DNA from: Paenibacillus sp. Soil522
Lineage (GTDB): Bacteria > Bacillota > Bacilli > Paenibacillales > Paenibacillaceae
DNA length: 57,549 bases
Reading direction: 5' to 3'
Assembly: GCF_001428245.1 (NCBI RefSeq)
Contig: NZ_LMRV01000048.1
Span: 1,765 to 59,313 of the forward strand
This document shows positions 43,569-51,627 of the stretch, piece by piece. Numbering within the stretch: position 1 is the stretch's first letter; each line of letters opens with the position of its first letter. The translations under genes were made by a program, and so were the position numbers. The notes under the pieces were generated by a model. The model was not told where the DNA came from and searched no databases. It was given only the letters and a program-made list of their open reading frames with translations.

Positions 43569-44450
43569 CTAATATACGATTCGTTCTCTCGCCACGAAGC
43601 GATTGATGAGAATCGTGAATATCAAACACTCGAGCACCAACAGAACTACTGAGGCTGAAGCATATCCGTATTCATTTAGCCTGAAGGCCGCCCGATACAT
43701 GAAATACGTCAATGTATAGGTGCTCGTACCAGGTCCGCCTCCTGTCATGATCGCCATATGCTCAAATGCCCTCAGTCCTCCCGTAATAGCAAATATCAGA
43801 CAAAACTTGAATGTCTCCGCAAGAAGCGGAAGGGTGATGCGGAGGTGCGCCTTGAATTTGGAGGCGCCATCAATGTTTGCCGCTTCGAAATACGATTCTG
43901 GGATCGCCTTAATTGCGGTGTAAATTAGTACAAAATGGAATCCCATATATTGCCAAGCATTGACCCCGGCTACGGCCCAGATCGCCATGCTCTCATGTCC
44001 GAGCCAATCCTGTCGATAGGACAAGCCGAGCGACTCAAACGCTTTATTCAACAATCCAAATTGGCCGTTGTAAATATTCAGCCATAGCTGGCATACGACC
44101 GTTACAGATAGGACGACGGGAATAAACAGAGTATTTTTAAAAAAGCGCTTGCCTCGTATTTGTCTGGACGATAGCAAGATCGCTAGCACGGTTGCCAAGC
44201 CGATCTGAATCACCACCAGCACCGCTGCAAATATAAGCCCATTTTTAAAAGCGATATAAAAATCAGGATCTTGAAAAAGACGAATATAATTATCTAATCG
44301 GATAAATACAGGCTTGCTCAGTCCATCCCACTCAAATAAACTCCTATAGAAGGTTTGCAGCATAGGATAAATCACCACAACACTGAACAGCAGCAATGCT
44401 GGCGACACAAAGAGGAAGATTGCCGCTTTGTTCCTTCTAAGCTTGTTCAT
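43569..44450 (-). CDS. Sugar ABC transporter permease (MalF-type)
   Basis: A 293-residue permease with six helices and the EAA motif PESYFEAANIDGASKFKAHL, followed by RITLPLLAETFKFCLIF. LLLFSVVVIYPMLQTFYRSL is the first helix. MsmF/RafF-like in type. The ATG follows GGGGAGG. It is preceded by a strong terminator-like hairpin that separates it from the binding protein gene, so it should be made in smaller amounts than the binding protein. Confidence 0.9.
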   Translation of the reverse strand: MNKLRRNKAAIFLFVSPALLLFSVVVIYPMLQTFYRSLFEWDGLSKPVFIRLDNYIRLFQDPDFYIAFKNGLIFAAVLVVIQIGLATVLAILLSSRQIRGKRFFKNTLFIPVVLSVTVVCQLWLNIYNGQFGLLNKAFESLGLSYRQDWLGHESMAIWAVAGVNAWQYMGFHFVLIYTAIKAIPESYFEAANIDGASKFKAHLRITLPLLAETFKFCLIFAITGGLRAFEHMAIMTGGGPGTSTYTLTYFMYRAAFRLNEYGYASASVVLLVLECLIFTILINRFVARERIVY

Positions 44451-44475
44451 GGTCTACCTCCCCTAACAGTTTTCT

Positions 44476-44514
44476 TAAAAAAACATTCGAATGTGCAGTC
44501 CCATTCGAATGTTT
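44476..44514 (-). terminator. Partial terminator inside the system 2 operon
   Basis: A perfect 13-bp stem (44481-44493 / 44502-44514) with core ACATTCGAATG/CATTCGAATGT and a U run on the minus strand lies between the binding-protein and permease genes. Confidence 0.88.
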
Positions 44515-44525
44515 CCGCTTCTTGC

Positions 44526-45854
44526 TTATTTATTTCTTGCCCGGTTGATCGCTGCGTCCATATCCTTGACGAAATCTTTAGTTTCTTTGTAGCCTCCAGC
44601 CATCAACTTCTGAACGTTATCTTCCAACGCGGTCTTTACCGTCGGATTCGTCATCCCAAAGGTGAAAGCGCTAAAACTCTTTGCTTGACTAGCATAATCC
44701 TTGTATTCATTTTGTATGTCCGAGTAAGGCTTTTCCGGCTGAACCGCATTTTTCACAATCGGGAAAGCTCCTCTCTTCAGTACACGGCCTTCGGACATTT
44801 TGAGTGAGAGCTGGATGGCATATTTGGTCGCAATATCTTTATGCTCGGAATTAGGTGACACGGCTATGCCGCCGATTGTTCCGCCGCCGCTCATTTGACT
44901 TGCTACTGCACTTTCTTGTCCAGGATCGGCAAAAGGATACTTCAGGATTCCGGCTTTGCCGGGCATTTTGGCACCCAAATCCTGTACCGCCCAGCCGCCA
45001 TTCAGCATCATTGCCGCCTTGCCTTCCACAAACAGCGAGAGTACTTCATCATAGCCCATATTAAATGCACCCGGTGCAAGAACACCTGCATTAACAAGTT
45101 GCGTGAGTTTGTCAGTTGCCTTGGAGTATGCAGGGTCAGATGTCAATGCGGTACCCTTATCCAATCCTTCGATACCCTTTGGATCCATTCTCGTCGCAAT
45201 CATGTCATACAACTGAACGCCCGGCCATTTTTCTTTAGCGAACAAGCCTAGCGGAATGATATTTTTTTCTTTCAGCTTCTTGACGACATCGAGGAATTCA
45301 TTGAAGTTCGTCGGAGGCTGCAGCCCATTTTGCTGGAACACGTCTTTGTTGTAATAGATCATTGCAAACCAAGGAGCGTCGGACGGAATGCCATAAATAT
45401 GGCCTTCGTCGTCTCGCAGAGTCGCCTTCGTAGAATCCTGCAATTGATCCTCGATGTTCAATTCCTTGACATAAGAGTCAAGCTGAAGGATGTTATTCGA
45501 TTTTTTAAACGTCTTGATAATATCCGGATTAGCATCGAAGATATCCGGTAAATTCCCTGCCGCTGCCAGTGTTTTTAGCTTTTGGTTGTCGTCTCTGGCT
45601 GCCGGCATAATTTCCGCTTCGACTTCCGGCATGACTTTTTTCATTTCAGCAATGGCATAATCCAGAGGAACCTTCTCCGAATCATCTGAATACTGAAGAT
45701 ACAGTTCCAATTTGACCTTTCCACTCGCAGTCTTGTCAGCTGTGGCTTCTTTCTTTCCACTATCCTGCCCGCTGTTGCTGCCGCAGCCCACAACGGCCGC
45801 GAGCATCACCGAGGCAAGAGACAGCGCCATGATTCGATGTAGCCCTCTTTTCAT
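44526..45854 (-). CDS. Sugar ABC transporter binding lipoprotein (family 1)
   Basis: A 442-residue extracellular binding lipoprotein of the MalE/MsmE type. The signal peptide ends at the lipobox AVVGC (C24). The binding domain has LAAAGNLPDIFDANPDIIKT, then GIPSDAPWFAMIYYNKDVFQ and GKAAMMLNGGWAVQDLGAK, the standard sugar-receptor blocks. It is first in the transporter part of system 2, downstream of the kinase/regulator pair. A clear -10 element lies upstream. A strong hairpin after the gene should favour excess binding protein over permeases. The ligand is probably an alpha-galactoside, judged by the GH36 gene. Confidence 0.92.
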   Translation of the reverse strand: MKRGLHRIMALSLASVMLAAVVGCGSNSGQDSGKKEATADKTASGKVKLELYLQYSDDSEKVPLDYAIAEMKKVMPEVEAEIMPAARDDNQKLKTLAAAGNLPDIFDANPDIIKTFKKSNNILQLDSYVKELNIEDQLQDSTKATLRDDEGHIYGIPSDAPWFAMIYYNKDVFQQNGLQPPTNFNEFLDVVKKLKEKNIIPLGLFAKEKWPGVQLYDMIATRMDPKGIEGLDKGTALTSDPAYSKATDKLTQLVNAGVLAPGAFNMGYDEVLSLFVEGKAAMMLNGGWAVQDLGAKMPGKAGILKYPFADPGQESAVASQMSGGGTIGGIAVSPNSEHKDIATKYAIQLSLKMSEGRVLKRGAFPIVKNAVQPEKPYSDIQNEYKDYASQAKSFSAFTFGMTNPTVKTALEDNVQKLMAGGYKETKDFVKDMDAAINRARNK

Positions 45855-45907
45855 ATCCGTAAGACCCCTCCTGATTAAGATTAATTATTCCCCTTGAGGA
45901 TGACTTT

Positions 45908-45936
45908 ATTATACGAACATGAACCAGCGAACTGAA
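45908..45936 (-). promoter_or_regulatory. Promoter of the system 2 binding-protein gene
   Basis: A perfect TATAAT (45908-45913 on the minus strand), 17 bases from a weak -35 TTCAGT (45931-45936). A weak -35 with a good -10 is usual where an AraC-type activator is needed. Confidence 0.6.
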
Positions 45937-45982
45937 TGGATATTCCGCACCGAACTTGGAAGAATCGCATCACTTTAGGCTG

Positions 45983-47569
45983 CTACGAAAATCTGTTCAG
46001 ACTTTCATATTCCCGGGGGGAATATCCAAAGTATTTTTTGAACACTTTACTAAAATGGCCGGGGTCGCTGTACCCCACCATCAAAGCAACCTCTGCGATT
46101 TTGATCGTATTCTGCTTGAGCATTTCCTTAGCCCTCTGCATGCGTACATTTAACAGATATTTTGATATTTGTAAGCCCATCTCCTTTTTAAACACACCGC
46201 GCAAATAACCGGCATTGATGTAAAAATGATTCGCAATGGCTTCTACATTGAGATCCTCTTTACTATATTCCGCTTCAATATAGCCTTTGGCTGCCAAGGC
46301 AATGTTCTTGGATTTGGACGGTTTCGAGACACGGTTATAGGCCGCTACCTTCTTGAAGATATCGGTGATCCAACTGTGGATAGCTCCAATCGAGCTCTGG
46401 CGCTTCAATTCCAAATAAGGGTAAAAGTCCGCGCTGAATACATCCTCCACACTTCCGCCCAGCTCCTCCAAGTACGTCAGACACATCGAGATAAAGCCCA
46501 TGTAGATGACGAAGATATAATCCAGCGACAGCTTGTTTTCGATAATATAGGCCTGTACCTTGACCAGCTTATCTTGAATGGCCTCCCATTCGTTCATTCT
46601 CAGATGAATGAGGATCTCTTCATTCACGAACAACGAGTAAGACCCTACGTTGGAATCATTTGGCGCAAGCTGATCGTAAAATACTACCCCTTCGTTCATC
46701 AACCGAAACCGGTTGTGCAAGGCGAGTATCGACTCTTGATACGACTTCTCTATCTGCTCCAGTCCGCGGTGAGGCTGGCCTACCCCGATGGTAATCGGGA
46801 TCTTCAAATACTTCTCAATCAGCTCACAGAGTCTGCGGTACAGATCCGGATCGAGTTTCTGGCCCTCCTCAAGGACCATGATGGAAACAATGCGATCCTC
46901 ATCACCATAAAACGAAACTTGGCGGCACTCTTCCTCACTTAGCTCATCCCAAATATTCATAACGGCAAATTTCCATAGCAGCCTCTCCTTCATCTGATCC
47001 CAATTGTATTTGACCGGGTTCAATTCAATGGAAATGACCTGAAACCAGTCCTCCTCTTGGAAATGAACCCCGTACTCGGCCAATTGCTCAAGGATCGCCT
47101 CACGGTCTTTCTGCTCCCCTCCAATGACCAGGTCGTTCAGATGCATTTCTCTCATGCTTTTCTTGTAACTTTCCGCGATTTTCTGGCTCTTGGTCATCTC
47201 ATCATGCCGAGCTTTGATTTTGAGCAGCGTCAGGACCAACTCTTCCTTATCATAGGGCTTCAGTAGGTAGTCCGATACGCCATATTTGATTGCTTGTTTG
47301 GCATATTCAAACTCGCTGTAAGCCGTAATAATGACAATTCCCATGTTGGGATACATGTCCTTCAGATGCTTCGAAAGCTCGAGCCCATTCATAAAAGGCA
47401 TGTAAATGTCCACTAATGCCAGATCAATATGGCGTGATTTGCACTGCTCCAGCGCATCTTCGCCATTCTTCGCTTCCCCTACCACATGAAATCCGTAATG
47501 TTCCCATTTAATCTCTTTCCTCAGACGCTCTCGGAACATAGTCTCATCATCCACAATGATCACGTTCAT
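45983..47569 (-). CDS. YesN-type response regulator with AraC DNA-binding domain
   Basis: A 528-residue activator with the same plan as the system 1 regulator. The receiver domain has VDDETMF, phospho-acceptor D54 in LVDIYMPFMNG and K in LLKPYDKEE. A long middle region follows to about residue 420. The AraC-type tail reads LNVEAIANHFYINAGYLRGV, then KIAEVALMVGYSDPGHFSKV and FGYSPREYES. Its ATG overlaps the kinase stop by four bases (ATGA), so the two are translationally coupled. It should control the binding-protein promoter 130 bases downstream of its stop. Confidence 0.93.
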   Translation of the reverse strand: MNVIIVDDETMFRERLRKEIKWEHYGFHVVGEAKNGEDALEQCKSRHIDLALVDIYMPFMNGLELSKHLKDMYPNMGIVIITAYSEFEYAKQAIKYGVSDYLLKPYDKEELVLTLLKIKARHDEMTKSQKIAESYKKSMREMHLNDLVIGGEQKDREAILEQLAEYGVHFQEEDWFQVISIELNPVKYNWDQMKERLLWKFAVMNIWDELSEEECRQVSFYGDEDRIVSIMVLEEGQKLDPDLYRRLCELIEKYLKIPITIGVGQPHRGLEQIEKSYQESILALHNRFRLMNEGVVFYDQLAPNDSNVGSYSLFVNEEILIHLRMNEWEAIQDKLVKVQAYIIENKLSLDYIFVIYMGFISMCLTYLEELGGSVEDVFSADFYPYLELKRQSSIGAIHSWITDIFKKVAAYNRVSKPSKSKNIALAAKGYIEAEYSKEDLNVEAIANHFYINAGYLRGVFKKEMGLQISKYLLNVRMQRAKEMLKQNTIKIAEVALMVGYSDPGHFSKVFKKYFGYSPREYESLNRFS

Positions 47570-49359
47570 GATGCCTCCACTCCTTCGATCAGTGGTATTT
47601 TCACAATCACGGTAGTGCCCTCATGGACCTTTGATTGCAGCTCGATCCCGTATGGTGTACCGAAGTACAGTTTGATTCGATGATCGATGCTGAATAAGCC
47701 GAAGCCGTTGCCAGCTTCGTTCTGGCTGGTATCGGACCACAACGTCCTAAGTGCTTCTTCGGACATTCCGATACCATCGTCACTAACTTCGATCCAGAGC
47801 ATGCCATCTTTCTTGTAACCTGTGATATCCAGATGGCCAAAGGCTCGTTTCGGCTTTAGCCCATGATAAATCGCATTTTCCACCAACGGCTGAATCGTCA
47901 GCTTCAAGATTCGATAATCCAAGCATTCCGCCGGTATGTGAATCGTGTAATCAAATTCATCTTTGTAGCGCAGATGTTGGATATACAAGTAATTGCGAAT
48001 CATTTCGATCTCTTCTCGTACCGTGATGATCTCGTTCCCCCCGCTCAAGGAACGCCTGTAGAAGACTGCCAGCGCCTTAGTCGCTTTCTTCGCTTCTTTA
48101 GTCCGGCCTAATTCGGCCAGCGTATAGACAACATCTAGTGTGTTATATAGAAAATGAGGACGAATCTGCTGCTGCATCAGTGCCAGCTCATATTTTCGCT
48201 TCGTCTGCTGCTCCTCCCTGATGTCATCGATCAACTGCCGGATATGCTCAGTCATGCGATGATACGTGAAGGTTAATTGGCCAACCTCATCATGACTGAA
48301 AACAGCTGGGACTACCTTATACAGATCCCGCTCCGTCTCACGCATGGTTTGGATCAGACGTTGGATGGGATTCACGATGATGACGGATAGTTTCACCGCA
48401 ACGAGCACGGTAACGAGTGCGCACACTAGGATGACAATGAGCGATATCTTTTGGAGGGATTGATAATCCTTCATCAGCTCGTCCAAAGATACTTGATAGA
48501 GGATCAGCCATTTGTTGCGGTTCAGCGGGTATTTGGTGTACACGATCCTCTGGTTGTCGATGTTCATTACGTCACCTTCTGACTCACTGCTCTGAAGCAG
48601 CGGATTCAGAACCGGATTACTAACCGCATGTAAGACTTCATTGCGATCTGTCGAGGAGATGATCCTGTGATTTTCATCAATCAAATAGAAATTGCTTGTT
48701 TTCAAATCATTCATCTGCTCAAACAAAGAGGAAATCTGGTCCTCGCTGACGAACAGGATTAACTCTCCCAGCGTTTCGCCTGACTTGATCTCAGTTATCT
48801 TCTTACCCAGCGGCAGAACAATTTGCGATTGCTCTCCATTGCCAAAGGGAAACCGAGTCATCTCAAACCCTTTGCTATATCCCGATGTCGCTTGCAGTTG
48901 ATCGATATAGGCTTGAATCTGTTCCTTTGCATTTACTGAAATTATCGATCGGTCATTCGCAGCGTATATTCTCTGTTGATTGTCAACAAAGATCGCTTCT
49001 TTCACATCGGTGAATACGAGCAAAGCAAAATTCAGCTTATTTTCTATCGCGTACTTGCGGTCGATCTCCGATGTGGTACCGACGCTGCCCTCCGTCAAAA
49101 ATCCGGACAGATCATTCATGTAAAATGTGATCATATCCAGACAGCTTTCCGTATTCTGAATCACATTTTCGATTCTTTGCTTAATAAGATAGGAGCTATT
49201 CATACGATCCTGGATCGTCTTCTTAACTTCATTATGTTGAAAGATATAATATGAAATCAGTCCAACCAGCAGCATCGGAATAATCATGAGCGGCAGAAAC
49301 ACAGTGAGCATCTTATGCCGGATTCTTAAATTGGTGAACATTATGTTAAGCTTCTTCAT
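47566..49359 (-). CDS. YesM-type sensor histidine kinase
   Basis: A membrane sensor of about 597 residues. Helix 1 is at about 17-39, an extracellular Cache-type region at 40-295 (with FYLIDENHRIISSTDRNEVL), helix 2 at about 300-322 and HAMP at 323-375. The His_kinase domain carries the phospho-acceptor histidine in QQQIRPHFLYNTLD; the ATPase has LTIQPLVENAIYHGL, VSDDGIGM and FGLFSIDHRIKLYFG. The start is uncertain: AAAGGAG lies right before an ATG at 49371, while the ATG at 49359 gives a better distance. It is first in the system 2 two-component operon. Confidence 0.9.
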   Translation of the reverse strand: MKKLNIMFTNLRIRHKMLTVFLPLMIIPMLLVGLISYYIFQHNEVKKTIQDRMNSSYLIKQRIENVIQNTESCLDMITFYMNDLSGFLTEGSVGTTSEIDRKYAIENKLNFALLVFTDVKEAIFVDNQQRIYAANDRSIISVNAKEQIQAYIDQLQATSGYSKGFEMTRFPFGNGEQSQIVLPLGKKITEIKSGETLGELILFVSEDQISSLFEQMNDLKTSNFYLIDENHRIISSTDRNEVLHAVSNPVLNPLLQSSESEGDVMNIDNQRIVYTKYPLNRNKWLILYQVSLDELMKDYQSLQKISLIVILVCALVTVLVAVKLSVIIVNPIQRLIQTMRETERDLYKVVPAVFSHDEVGQLTFTYHRMTEHIRQLIDDIREEQQTKRKYELALMQQQIRPHFLYNTLDVVYTLAELGRTKEAKKATKALAVFYRRSLSGGNEIITVREEIEMIRNYLYIQHLRYKDEFDYTIHIPAECLDYRILKLTIQPLVENAIYHGLKPKRAFGHLDITGYKKDGMLWIEVSDDGIGMSEEALRTLWSDTSQNEAGNGFGLFSIDHRIKLYFGTPYGIELQSKVHEGTTVIVKIPLIEGVEAS

Positions 49360-49419
49360 CCTGTAGATCATGCTCCTTTCTTGCATTTTTGCGGCCAACA
49401 AGCGCCTTCATTATTAAAA

Positions 49420-49450
49420 CAAATAAACTGACCACGGAATTATGGTCAGC
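49420..49450 (-). terminator. Terminator upstream of the system 2 kinase
   Basis: CTGACC pairs GGTCAG (49428-49433 / 49444-49449), with a U-rich tail on the minus strand. It may have ended the now broken chemoreceptor gene. Confidence 0.55.
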
Positions 49451-49631
49451 CTCGGGAATGGCCATGATTTTTCTTTAAAGTCCTCACGCTCACCCTTATA
49501 ACCCTTGTATACGTCGGTAGTATCAAACCATGGCGGCTTTTCGGTTTTGAATTGGACATGAGTTGTGAGTCGATAAGGAGTAGCTTCTAATTGTCTATGA
49601 TAAACGAAAGGAAGGCGGCTGTGAATAGAAA

Positions 49632-49847
49632 TTACTTGCCGTTAATTTTCTCTAACAAGATTTGATGCTGTTCCGACATCTGAACCAAGACTGATGTAAA
49701 TATCTCTTTCATGGTCGCCTGCTGCTCTTCGGTGGATGCAGATACCTCCTGTACGATTGATGCTGTATTTTCCGACACCTTGGTAACATGGAGCACAGAC
49801 TCATTTCTGCGGTGTCTCTGTTTGATGCTCATTTCGTTTGGATACAA
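49632..49847 (-). pseudogene. Chemoreceptor (MCP) C-terminal remnant
   Basis: The frame holds VSENTASIVQEVSASTEEQQ, then ATMKEI, the heptad pattern of the last signalling helix of methyl-accepting chemotaxis proteins, where Glu pairs are methylated. It then ends IFTSVLVQMSEQHQILLEKI. All upstream parts, including the hairpin tip, are missing, and a ThuA-like remnant follows directly upstream. Confidence 0.6.
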
Positions 49848-49904
49848 ATAATATAGTTCGCAGATTTGGGTATTTTATGTAAGCTGAAGTACTGGATTAT
49901 TTTC

Positions 49905-50140
49905 CTATGCCCATAATGTTTGATCCACGGAGCGCCAAAAACAGCAAGGCCGAACTTGTTATTCCATTGTTCAAGCGGAGAGCCTTGCGGATAAAGAAGT
50001 CCATGCGTGCTTGAACGGAATCCGATAACCGGCTTGCCCCGTTTAAGGTAATTCCGGATATAACGAAATTGTTCCTCTTACAGATCGCGGTACCGAATAA
50101 AAAATACAGCCAAATCCGCGTTCTCCGCTGTGATCAGCGT
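49905..50140 (-). pseudogene. ThuA-like (trehalose utilisation) domain remnant
   Basis: On the minus strand the frame reads ITAENADLAVFFIRYRDL, an in-frame stop, then EEQFRYIRNYLKRGKPVIGF, RSSTHGLLYPQGSPLEQW and KFGLAVFGAPWIKHYGH. This matches the ThuA-like class of glutamine-amidotransferase-fold proteins, where a D-L-V-F-Y strand, an R-G-K-P-V-V-G turn and a G-x-x-W-x-x-H-Y-G block are conserved. Both ends are missing. It is dead, as the internal stop shows. Confidence 0.6.
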
Positions 50141-50141
50141 G

Positions 50142-50398
50142 AATGCGCTAAAAATCTATAAACCTTTTCCGGGGTATACCAGCTGGCCCTCACTAATCTA
50201 AATGTCAGAAAAGAAGAAGTTCTATTTATTTCAGCCAATTCATTTGATGCGGCAGGTGCTAAAAATTTCGGCTTCAAGGTATGCTGGGTCAACCGGTTTA
50301 ATGCGATCTTTGATGAATTAAATGTGAAACCCGACCTGATAGTCAACAACTTAAATCAATTAACGAATATATTTGCTAGCGGCAACAGACTATTTTGA
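50142..50398 (+). pseudogene. Haloacid dehalogenase C-terminal remnant
   Basis: After SALKIYKPFPG a one-base frame change leads into VYQLALTNLNVRKEEVLFIS, then ANSFDAAGAKNFGFKVCWVN and ELNVKPDLIVNNLNQL. This is the C-terminal half of a type II (L-2-haloacid) dehalogenase of the HAD superfamily: K in IYKP and the S-N-x-F-D-x-A-G-A block are conserved. The N-terminal aspartate nucleophile is lost. Its 5' end meets the ThuA remnant back to back at about 50141. Confidence 0.65.
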
Positions 50399-50421
50399 AA
50401 TCGCCATCATTGGATAAAATA

Positions 50422-50450
50422 GAAAAGGGCTGCCCACCGACAGCCCTTAA
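50422..50450 (-). terminator. Terminator of the ltrA-like gene
   Basis: AAGGGCTG pairs CAGCCCTT (50425-50432 / 50441-50448) and is followed by a U-poor tail on the minus strand; position just after the stop supports it. Confidence 0.7.
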
Positions 50451-50462
50451 AATATTGAAAGC

Positions 50463-51590
50463 TCATGTCGTTAATTTAGCATATACAACAAAGAATACCG
50501 CCACTTCTCCAATGATCACAAGATTTGAAGTCTGGAAAAATAAATCCAACGTAAAAAATGCCCCAAGTAACCCTAACAATAACGCCAAATGATATGTCCC
50601 GAGTCTATGATGAGTATGTCTATACTTATGGAACACCCATGTAGTTGAAAAAAAGTAGAGCAGCACCGATCCAAATATAAAGCACAACATAAAAGCATCA
50701 TTTAATTGTTCCATAAATAACAATTGGATCGAAGCCGCAATCATACACATGGATAAATAAATAAATAAATGGCCATAAATAATGGTTTGCCCGGCAGTCA
50801 TGATCGTTTTATTCACTTTTTTCTCAATATTGTCAAAGTATTGCCACCACATTGCAATAATTAATAAAAATGTGATTGCCGCAAATAGAATCGATTGCCA
50901 TGTCCACTCGCTCGACTGCAATACGGCAAGTATACTGATTACGGATTCGCCTAGCAGAATCAGTGTAAACAACGAAAAGCGTTCTAATAAATGATGAGTA
51001 TTAATAGGCGTTTTCACCAAAAACCGCCTGCCGATTAACGGGAGAAAAATGTCTACAACAATTCCCGCGTATAAAACGGCATAACGAATCCATGAGTCAA
51101 AGAAAAGTGAAAAAGAAGAGATTACCAGTCCAATCCAAAAGCGGCTGCCTAAATAACGGGCGGTAATCTTTCTATGTGCCGCTTCTTTTTTATGTACCGA
51201 TAGATATTGAATGGCTGTCATCGCTCTTAAACCAACATATCCTATAAAAAATGAAACATAGTATTGATCAAAATTAACCGATAGGCTTGCCGTCATTATT
51301 AATACAAAAAACAATTGTAAAATTAGAAATATCCGGTGTGAAACGGTATCTTGTCCAAAACGATTTACAAAAAGAGACTGCCCCACCCAAGCCCACCAGA
51401 TCGGAACAAATATGAGGACGAATTTGATTAAATACTCAAACGGAATTGAACCATGTTCGACATGCAGCAAAACATGGCTCGCTTTCGAAACCGCCGCTAC
51501 AAACAGAAGATCATAAAAAAGCTCCAGCCAAGTCACTTTCTTCTCAGCAAATGCAGTGCTTCGTTGAATATCCGGTGTGTGTTTATTCAT
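50463..51590 (-). CDS. LtrA-family membrane protein
   Basis: A 375-residue integral membrane protein with about ten helices, of the bacterial low-temperature-requirement A family. VTWLELFYDLLFVAAVSKAS near the N-terminus and LLERFSLFTLILLGESVISI in the middle are its hallmarks, with conserved Glu in E-L-F-Y-D and L-G-E. HTHHRLGTYHLAL is a typical late loop. It starts at ATG with AAGGAG seven bases upstream. It is monocistronic, directly downstream of the GGDEF-EAL gene (37 bases between them) in the same direction, so read-through is possible. The function is poorly known; the name comes from a Listeria cold-growth mutant. Confidence 0.88.
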   Translation of the reverse strand: MNKHTPDIQRSTAFAEKKVTWLELFYDLLFVAAVSKASHVLLHVEHGSIPFEYLIKFVLIFVPIWWAWVGQSLFVNRFGQDTVSHRIFLILQLFFVLIMTASLSVNFDQYYVSFFIGYVGLRAMTAIQYLSVHKKEAAHRKITARYLGSRFWIGLVISSFSLFFDSWIRYAVLYAGIVVDIFLPLIGRRFLVKTPINTHHLLERFSLFTLILLGESVISILAVLQSSEWTWQSILFAAITFLLIIAMWWQYFDNIEKKVNKTIMTAGQTIIYGHLFIYLSMCMIAASIQLLFMEQLNDAFMLCFIFGSVLLYFFSTTWVFHKYRHTHHRLGTYHLALLLGLLGAFFTLDLFFQTSNLVIIGEVAVFFVVYAKLTT

Positions 51591-51627
51591 CGTTTTACTC
51601 CTTTGCTTTGATTCTAGCGAGCATCTT

